Assembly: GCA_028288385.1 (NCBI GenBank)
Contig: JAQBNX010000201.1
Coordinates: 1 to 9,833 of the forward strand
Direction of reading: 5' to 3'
Length of the DNA: 9,833 bases
Source: Spirosoma sp.
GTDB taxonomy: Bacteria > Bacteroidota > Bacteroidia > Cytophagales > Spirosomataceae
Made by a program: the position numbers and the translations under genes
Notes under the pieces: model-generated
The model's input: only the letters and a program-made list of their open reading frames with translations
The model's database searches: none
What the model was told of the DNA's origin: nothing
Shown here: in pieces, positions 6,044 to 9,833 of the stretch
How positions within the stretch are numbered: the first letter of the stretch is position 1
How the letters are laid out: each line of letters opens with the position of its first letter

Positions 6044-6697
6044 ATGGCCACAAACAACGCCACTGCCCAAAGTGAGATTCACAACATTAGCGGAGCCGTT
6101 AACGGCTTAGCATCGCATGAGAAAGTGCATGAGTTGACCGGCGAAGTCGTCAGCAAATACAAGTACTTGGAAGGCCACCCCAGACAATATCGGTTTGACG
6201 CAAAAGAGGGGATTTTTAACATCAATGGTGTGAACAAGATAGGCCAGTCACTTACGTTTCAGCCGCTGGCATGGCGGATTTTCAATGATAATATCCTGAA
6301 CATGGGTACGAAGAATTGGGCCGAAATTTTCTTTGTTGATGAGCAGAATTGCATATCGGCGGTACTCTTTCATGGGTATTCAGTGGATAATATCTTCCGC
6401 CTGATCGAACCGCTGTACTATGACGACATGACCCTGGCCGACGTGGTTATTACCGCATCCGCCGAAAAGAAAGAAAACACCAAAATTCAGCCAAAGGGCA
6501 TTTATCATATTGCCCAATTCAGCTATAGCTTCGGCGAGGCGGAACGTACCCAGGAATTAAAAGCATACGCCGAAACTCGTAAGTTTTTCCGGCAGGAAAC
6601 CCTTACCGACATGGCCGACATAAAAACGGCGTATAATTTCTTTAACCCTTTCGCTGAGGGTAATAACGGCGACGAAACGGCCTTACTCACAAAGTAA
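6044..6697 (+). CDS. Unrecognised 217-aa protein, beta-rich core; possible ssDNA-binding-like protein
   Basis: I do not recognise a named family. Residues 1-45 are polar and flexible. Residues about 48-165 alternate strand-like segments: YRFDAKEGIFNING, SLTFQPLAWRIFND, WAEIFFVDEQNCISAVLFHG, LADVVITASAEKK and GIYHIAQFSYSF. Several aromatics are exposed in them. A helix (170-183) and a C-terminal tail with acidic residues (AEGNNGDETALLTK) follow. A beta-barrel-like core with aromatics and an acidic-ended tail is reminiscent of phage single-stranded DNA-binding proteins. Its place in a cluster with a RecE-like exonuclease makes a DNA-binding or annealing partner plausible. Both points are inference. 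It has no signal peptide and no membrane segment, so it is cytoplasmic. The leader ahead of the ATG is T-rich (TTTTTTATTTTTCAATC) with no Shine-Dalgarno sequence. Confidence 0.7.
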   Translation: MATNNATAQSEIHNISGAVNGLASHEKVHELTGEVVSKYKYLEGHPRQYRFDAKEGIFNINGVNKIGQSLTFQPLAWRIFNDNILNMGTKNWAEIFFVDEQNCISAVLFHGYSVDNIFRLIEPLYYDDMTLADVVITASAEKKENTKIQPKGIYHIAQFSYSFGEAERTQELKAYAETRKFFRQETLTDMADIKTAYNFFNPFAEGNNGDETALLTK

Positions 6698-6716
6698 TCA
6701 GGCATGGGATCGTATT

Positions 6717-6737
6717 GTCCGCCCGTTGCTAGCGGAC
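6717..6737 (+). repeat. Hairpin after the 217-aa gene
   Basis: GTCCGC (6717-6722), 9-base loop, GCGGAC (6732-6737): six perfect pairs starting 20 bases after the stop. No T-run follows. It overlaps the possible TTG start of the small ORF at 6726. Confidence 0.4.
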
Positions 6738-6908
6738 ACCGAGGTTACAGCGCATCAGTTGCCCATCCGGCCCCTCTTCGCTTTTCTATGTAGCAGGGCC
6801 GGATGGGTGAACATTCAGCCCTGCGTACAGCCACCATCAACGGTCGACCGCTGCGCAGCTTACGACGAAGACGGTAACAGCCTCATCATTCTTATGACCG
6901 AGACTTAA
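6726..6908 (+). CDS. Possible small protein (60 aa), doubtful start
   Basis: An open frame in the 250-base gap between two better genes. Its only usable start is TTG at 6726, inside a hairpin loop, and the frame is also open further upstream into the 217-aa gene. The C-terminal third (VDRCAAYDEDGNSLIILMTET) reads like real protein, with a 'YDEDGN' turn between strands, and its codon choice resembles that of the neighbours. The middle is crossed by a 12-base inverted repeat that encodes LPIRP and AGWVN, which lowers confidence that this stretch is constrained as protein. It could be a short gene with an unusual start, a remnant of a longer one, or chance. Confidence 0.3.
   Translation: MLADTEVTAHQLPIRPLFAFLCSRAGWVNIQPCVQPPSTVDRCAAYDEDGNSLIILMTET
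6762..6807. repeat. Perfect 12-base inverted repeat, 22-base spacer
   Basis: CCCATCCGGCCC (6762-6773) and GGGCCGGATGGG (6796-6807) are exact inverted arms. As RNA they would make a very GC-rich stem with a 22-base loop. No T-run follows, so it is not a classic terminator. A protein-binding site or regulatory RNA structure is possible. Confidence 0.6.
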
Positions 6909-6922
6909 TTTAAACCTTTTCA

Positions 6923-6936
6923 ATCGCTACGGCGAT
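6923..6936 (+). repeat. Short hairpin with UACG tetraloop before the DUF3846-like gene
   Basis: ATCGC (6923-6927), loop TACG, GCGAT (6932-6936). The core CGCTACGGCG is the same as in the hairpin at 5969-5980. It lies 11 bases before the ATG at 6948, close enough to affect ribosome access. Confidence 0.45.
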
Positions 6937-6947
6937 CATATCAATCA

Positions 6948-7376
6948 ATGATAATGAGCAAGTTTGATGCAACCCAGCCGAAGCAGTGCGCCGGAGCGAC
7001 AGCCCGGACCTTTAAGGTAATCAGCATTGACCCGACTCGGCAAGTCGTGGAAGAAGTCGAGCTAAACGCCAACAGCCTACGCGCTATTTACAACCATATC
7101 GGATGCCAGTGCATAGATGTTGTTTGCAGCCAACAGAAAGGCGACGCGCTAACTGTGGACGACGAAGCCCTATTACTAGACCCGCAGCCACCTGCGTTCC
7201 GATTTGAGGGCTTCAATGGGCGTATCCACGGCATAGCCATCGTTACCGGCTGTGATAAGAGAGGTAACACCATTACGCCGAAAATGACGGTGGATGAGGT
7301 GCGTCGGAGAGTGCAGTTTATAGGTGACGTATATACACAACCGTTAATCACTGTTATATCATTTGACTGGCCATAG
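6948..7376 (+). CDS. DUF3846-like small cytoplasmic protein
   Basis: 142 residues, or 140 if translation starts at the second ATG (6954, MSKFD...). Nothing in the leader separates the two. After a polar 20-residue start, FKVISIDPTRQVVEEVELN leads into a helix (SLRAIYNHIGCQCIDVV). Next come DALTVDDEALLLDPQPPAFRF, a strand GIAIVTGCDKRGN and a final helix (TVDEVRRRVQFIG). This order, a 'V..IDP' strand, then 'L..L..ig..ievv', then an acidic 'l..DDEg.l' turn and a 'G.a.v.g.d..gn' strand, resembles DUF3846 proteins of phages and mobile elements. Function is unknown. It lies between the 217-aa gene and the exonuclease. The match is a general resemblance, so the family name is provisional. The gene itself is convincing. 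Confidence 0.68.
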   Translation: MIMSKFDATQPKQCAGATARTFKVISIDPTRQVVEEVELNANSLRAIYNHIGCQCIDVVCSQQKGDALTVDDEALLLDPQPPAFRFEGFNGRIHGIAIVTGCDKRGNTITPKMTVDEVRRRVQFIGDVYTQPLITVISFDWP

Positions 7377-7417
7377 TGAGCTGGGGAAAGATCGCAGAGA
7401 GATTTTTCCCCAGCTCA
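7377..7417 (+). repeat. Strong hairpin fused to the stop codon of the DUF3846-like gene
   Basis: TGAGCTGGGGAAA (7377-7389) pairs perfectly with TTTCCCCAGCTCA (7405-7417) over a 15-base loop. The stem begins on the base right after the TAG stop. Its T-run lies in the loop and right arm, not after the stem, so termination is uncertain. It may protect the 3' end or separate expression of the exonuclease gene. Confidence 0.6.
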
Positions 7418-7468
7418 GCATCTACCCCAACTACTACTCCTTCTTCCCCTTAAGTTCTATTCTCACGT

Positions 7469-8089
7469 ATGGAATACCGACAAGTGCCCCACATCGCCAA
7501 CAGCGACCTTACGGAACTAAAAAATTTCCTCTTCGGCCTGCCGCAACATCAGCATAGCCCTGCGCAGGCATTTGGCACGCGCTTTCATGATTTCCTCTTG
7601 CTGGATACCGACGCCATTCCAACAGGGAAGGGCGCTTCGGCCACTAAACGAATGCTCAACGTCGTGCGGACTAACCCATTCTTCAGCCATATTATAGCCG
7701 AGGCCCAGATAGAAACGGCGCAGTATTGGGGCGACGAGTTGACGGGGCTACCCTGCAAAGCCCGGCTTGATTTGCAGTTGCCGGAGGAAGGGCTGATCGT
7801 GGACATCAAGACGACGTCCGCCCGCAATCAGCGCGAGTTTGAAAATAATGGATACCGGTACGAGTACGACCGGCAAGCCGCCTTTTACCTTGATGGTTGC
7901 TGCCAGACCGGTGTGTGCGCCGACCGCTTTATTTTATTGGGCATCCAAAAGCAACAGCCGCATAACCTGTACGTCGTGGAGGTAAAGGCCGACAGCATTT
8001 TTATGGACGGTGGACGACGTAAGTACCGCCGACTGCTCCGCTCTTGGCAGGAAGTGAGCTTCCACCCATCGTCGTGGATAACCTGCTAA
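7469..8089 (+). CDS. RecE-like PD-(D/E)XK exonuclease, compact form
   Basis: 206-residue nuclease of the 'putative exodeoxyribonuclease 8, PDDEXK-like' family (PF12684 type). The start YRQVPHIANSDLTELKNF is the usual N-terminus of this group. Motifs in order: GTRFHDFLL (His40), an acidic helix AEAQIE (Glu79/Glu82), GLPCKARLDLQL with Asp101, IVDIKTT with Asp112 and Lys114, and the RecB-type QxxxY motif in YDRQAAFY (Gln136, Tyr140). All catalytic residues expected for a two-metal 5'-3' double-strand exonuclease are present. Such enzymes resect DNA ends for an annealing protein (RecT type) in phage and plasmid recombination, but no RecT homologue is recognisable in the window. At 206 residues it is smaller than many relatives but apparently complete, with the usual RKYRRLLRSW helix at the C-terminus. 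It is the last gene of the rightward cluster. Cytoplasmic. Confidence 0.87.
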   Translation: MEYRQVPHIANSDLTELKNFLFGLPQHQHSPAQAFGTRFHDFLLLDTDAIPTGKGASATKRMLNVVRTNPFFSHIIAEAQIETAQYWGDELTGLPCKARLDLQLPEEGLIVDIKTTSARNQREFENNGYRYEYDRQAAFYLDGCCQTGVCADRFILLGIQKQQPHNLYVVEVKADSIFMDGGRRKYRRLLRSWQEVSFHPSSWITC

Positions 8090-8144
8090 TTAGGTGCCTT
8101 TGCGCTTGGCAATATTGGACTCCAGTTTAATTATCATTAATTAC

Positions 8145-8245
8145 GGTTGCATCTAACAAAGCAGGCTATTTGAAATATAGTTGCGTACCGGCCGCAACGG
8201 CGTACCGGGGCAACCGCACGGGGGCCTGCTTTGTTAGTTGCAACC
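8145..8245. repeat. Structured element with 22-base inverted arms and internal repeats
   Basis: Arms 8145-8166 and 8224-8245 are inverted copies with a single mismatch (21 of 22). They begin GGTTGCA and end AAAGCAGGC. The 57-base centre has a hairpin GTTGCG (8180-8185), loop TACCGGC, CGCAAC (8193-8198) and a direct repeat GCGTACCGG at 8183-8191 and 8200-8208. GCAACC also occurs at 8210-8215, so the left GGTTGC can pair with either that copy or the one at 8240-8245. It starts 55 bases after the exonuclease stop. No T-run follows. It could be a non-autonomous (MITE-like) insertion, a recombination or transfer site, or a structured RNA. No target-site duplication is visible. Confidence 0.7.
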
Positions 8246-8676
8246 TGTGAAGGACTACACAAGTGATAATGAAGTGTGGTCGACTCGGTTGAGAAAGAGT
8301 TGGAACGGCGCTGTGCAGTGATCCACATTCCTTACAACTATTCCTTCATCGAGTCGAGCTAGCCAGGGGGCTGGTTCGGGCTTGGTGGGAACCGTACTAC
8401 GGAAACAATCTGTGCCGCCAAGCAGAAAAATCCTCGGGTTTTGGAACGCCCATGGTCAGCACCAGAGAAGGCCCTCGAAACGCAGGAACTATCTATGAGT
8501 CTACGGCATCCGACAATGCATTGTAGGCGCTCGAAACTTACCGGGTCTTTACTCGAACGTAGTAAATCACTATCCACCTACTGGAGCACTTTGCGGTTTG
8601 CTACTTAAAAAACCTCGTTGCTGAACCGATTACCAGATCCTTTATAGTTAGAAATAGTGTGATATTTGCCGCCTAT
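8246..8676. other. Stretch without a convincing gene; palindromes only
   Basis: About 430 bases. Inverted repeat TCGACTCG (8280-8287) / CGAGTCGA (8350-8357); perfect 12-base palindrome ACAATGCATTGT (8513-8524); direct repeat CTCGAAAC at 8474-8481 and 8530-8537. A plus frame is open from 8363 to 8608 (82 codons) but has no start until mid-way. Its translation, like the minus-strand frame over the same bases, looks non-protein-like. No good TAnnTTTG box precedes the next gene (GATATTTG at 8661-8668 is one mismatch away, with no -33). It may hold a site or an RNA; nothing decides. Confidence 0.4.
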
Positions 8677-9174
8677 ATGGCAAGAAGACCAAGAACACGA
8701 CCACCGGTTCAGGACGTGTCGACGGCGGATGATCAGCAATGGGTCAGTGAGCCGTCGGCCGACCAGGAGCTGCTGGACGGGATTAAAAAAGCAGCGACAG
8801 CCTACCAGACAGAGTGGCCAACGTTCGAGACGAAGGCCAGGGAGTGGGTTAGTCAGGCAGATGACGAGTTATTGACCGGCTCTCCTCAAACTGCTTACCT
8901 GAAGCGTATGGGGCACCGGGCTCTATCCCTGCAGGACATTGAGCAGTTAGTTATAAAATTCGGTAATAAAACCAATCAGCAGATTATCAAATCCTTTCAC
9001 CAGGCGCAGCAACAGCTCGTCGATCGGCTAAGCAATACCAAAGCGATTAATCTGGTTATGAAGCAAGCCAACGTGAGCTATTCTCAGTATTACCAGCGCC
9101 AAAAGAGTCCGACTTTGTGGTCGGCCGACCAAATTATTAACGTCGTGGCGGTGCTGGAACGAACACAGCTTTAA
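8677..9174 (+). CDS. Unknown protein with C-terminal helix-turn-helix-like segment
   Basis: 165 residues from the ATG at 8677. An in-frame GTG at 8659 would add six hydrophobic residues, but the MARRPRTRPP start is more natural. The N-terminus is basic (RRPRTRPP) and then disordered to about residue 25. The rest is almost all helix: DQELLDGIKKAATAYQ, ETKAREWVSQADDELL, SLQDIEQLVIKFGNKT and QQIIKSFHQAQQQLVDRL. The last 45 residues (AINLVMKQANVSYSQYYQRQKS, then LWSADQIINVVAVL) look like a recognition-type helix pair, as in Bacteroidota proteins with 'sr..YY.r.k.p..Ws...i..i...L'. A DNA-binding or element-maintenance role is therefore plausible, but no family is recognised. It stands alone between gene-poor stretches and converges with the partial gene at 9385. 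Confidence 0.72.
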   Translation: MARRPRTRPPVQDVSTADDQQWVSEPSADQELLDGIKKAATAYQTEWPTFETKAREWVSQADDELLTGSPQTAYLKRMGHRALSLQDIEQLVIKFGNKTNQQIIKSFHQAQQQLVDRLSNTKAINLVMKQANVSYSQYYQRQKSPTLWSADQIINVVAVLERTQL

Positions 9175-9316
9175 TAAGCCCCCTACTATTAAATATCCAG
9201 TAAAAAAGGTTTTTGAACCCGGGTATGGTGCAGTGCGCATCCAATGAATCAGTTCGACTAAATCTTTATACTCAATGTTTTACGCCCTTCTAATCATTGT
9301 TAACTTTTAAGAGCTT

Positions 9317-9360
9317 GTTGCCATCTTGCTTTAGGTTTGGAGTTGCCAAAACTTAGGTTT
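9317..9360. repeat. Imperfect tandem duplication
   Basis: GTTGCCA at 9317-9323 and 9342-9348 are followed by CTTTAGGTTT (9329-9338) and CTTAGGTTT (9352-9360), giving two similar units of about 25 bases in the gap between convergent genes. On the minus strand they lie just past the stop of the partial gene. No strong terminator is seen in the 210-base gap. Confidence 0.4.
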
Positions 9361-9384
9361 TTTATAAAATTCGTATCTTAATTT

Positions 9385-9833
9385 TCAGAATTTGCGCCAT
9401 AGGGTTCGTGTGGATTGAGTTAGTGTTTGATCACCTACTTCCAGCCAACCAGCCGGAATTGATTCGCTTTTTAGGGTAATCACCATACTCCCTACCGGTA
9501 ATATTTGATAGTGAGCGATAAGGTAAGAATCTGGTTCAGCTTCGTAGGGAAATGCATGCACTCTAATCCAGCCTGCTGGCACCGGATTATTAGGTTCAAT
9601 GTACCGAGTTTCCAACTCACCTGCATCTGCAAGTGAACAGGCGGTCCAATTAGCTAATTCATCATCCCGTACAATGGTATGACCAACGGGCCGTAATTTA
9701 ACAGTAACAAGGGCCGATATGCTTATCGATGCCTGCTTAAACGTGGGAGCAGCTACTGCTAGCACTCGAAGACCTGTAACTTTGCCAGCGGGGTTTGTCC
9801 GAGTTTCGCTAGTAACACTCCATAGATGGTGTT
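9385..9833 (-). CDS. Unknown protein, N-terminus outside the window; two PAGW motifs
   Basis: The reverse strand is open from the window edge (9833) to the TGA at 9385, about 149 codons. A GTG at 9763-9765 could serve as a start, but the frame continues upstream with protein-like sequence (LWSVTSETRTNPAGKVTGL), so this is better read as a C-terminal fragment of a longer protein. The sequence is beta-rich, with strands such as SISISALVTVKLRP. It has two related segments, NPVPAGWIRVHAFPY and ESIPAGWLEVGDQTL, the second preceded by LPVGSMVITL. A 'PvGsii....s.iPaGWl..dG' pattern occurs in phage tail-collar and fibre domains, so a structural or adhesive surface repeat is possible. The resemblance is short and could be superficial. 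No family is assigned. Confidence 0.62.
   Translation of the reverse strand, partial: HHLWSVTSETRTNPAGKVTGLRVLAVAAPTFKQASISISALVTVKLRPVGHTIVRDDELANWTACSLADAGELETRYIEPNNPVPAGWIRVHAFPYEAEPDSYLIAHYQILPVGSMVITLKSESIPAGWLEVGDQTLTQSTRTLWRKF

Noticed and set aside
7088..7351. 87-codon minus-strand ORF
   Set aside because: It is antisense to the DUF3846-like gene, whose frame has better composition and family resemblance.
5384..8089. PRTRC-type plasmid gene cluster
   Set aside because: Small genes next to ParA suggested it, but none of the PRTRC hallmark proteins (ThiF-like, ParB-like, B/C/E/F proteins) is recognisable.
8145..8245. Integron attC-like site: the left arm contains ATCTAAC (RYYYAAC) and the right arm GTTAGTT, close to GTTRRRY
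   Set aside because: The arms pair without the unpaired spacer and extrahelical bases typical of attC, the right core departs from consensus, and no integrase or cassette array is visible.
8359..8608. Overlapping open frames on both strands (minus 8359-8577, plus 8363-8608)
   Set aside because: No suitable starts, protein sequence of both looks random, and no neighbour or motif supports either as coding.
9332..9339. Exact TAGGTTTG -7 box on the plus strand
   Set aside because: No -33 partner at the right distance and no plus-strand gene follows.
1..9833. CRISPR arrays, tRNA, rRNA, transposase genes
   Set aside because: No regularly spaced repeats, no cloverleaf or rRNA-like sequence and no DDE, tyrosine or serine recombinase motifs seen.

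Overview
The window looks like an accessory or plasmid-type region of a Bacteroidota genome, most likely a Cytophagales member such as a Spirosoma relative. This rests on family content (LytTR response regulator, DUF5694-like secreted protein, SH3-barrel WYL_2/DUF2693-like small protein), on several exact matches to the Bacteroidota -7 promoter box TAnnTTTG, and on the general lack of Shine-Dalgarno sequences before start codons. The genus is a guess; no rRNA, tRNA or CRISPR array is present.

Left part (1-2690): two exported proteins are transcribed divergently. One is a DUF5694/TraB-like protein cut by the window edge (minus). The other is a class C beta-lactamase-like serine hydrolase (plus). 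About 630 bases with no convincing gene follow, ending in a strong hairpin terminator that serves the minus-strand block to its right.

Middle (2696-5105, minus strand): a ParA/MinD-type ATPase is followed 2 bases later by a ribbon-helix-helix (RHH) protein. Next come a single-pass membrane protein with its own promoter and an orphan LytTR response regulator. ParA plus RHH is the layout of type Ib plasmid partition, and also of the start of Bacteroides conjugation operons (TraA plus DUF3408). The divergent region 5106-5383 carries several TTTTAC/GTAAAA inverted repeats that overlie the promoters of both directions. It is probably a combined operator and centromere.

Right-centre (5384-8089, plus strand): a train of small phage/plasmid-type genes. 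In order they are a 66-aa conserved small protein, a WYL_2-like SH3-barrel protein, an unrecognised 217-aa protein, possibly a 60-aa ORF, a DUF3846-like protein and a compact RecE-like PD-(D/E)XK exonuclease. Spacers between these genes carry short strong hairpins, two of them closed by the stable UACG tetraloop. The exonuclease hints at a DNA recombination or repair job for the cluster, and the 217-aa protein is a candidate partner.

Right end (8090-9833): a roughly 100-base structured element with 22-base inverted arms comes first, then about 430 bases without a clear gene. A 165-aa protein with a C-terminal helix-turn-helix-like segment follows. The window ends with the C-terminal part of an unknown minus-strand protein bearing two PAGW motifs.
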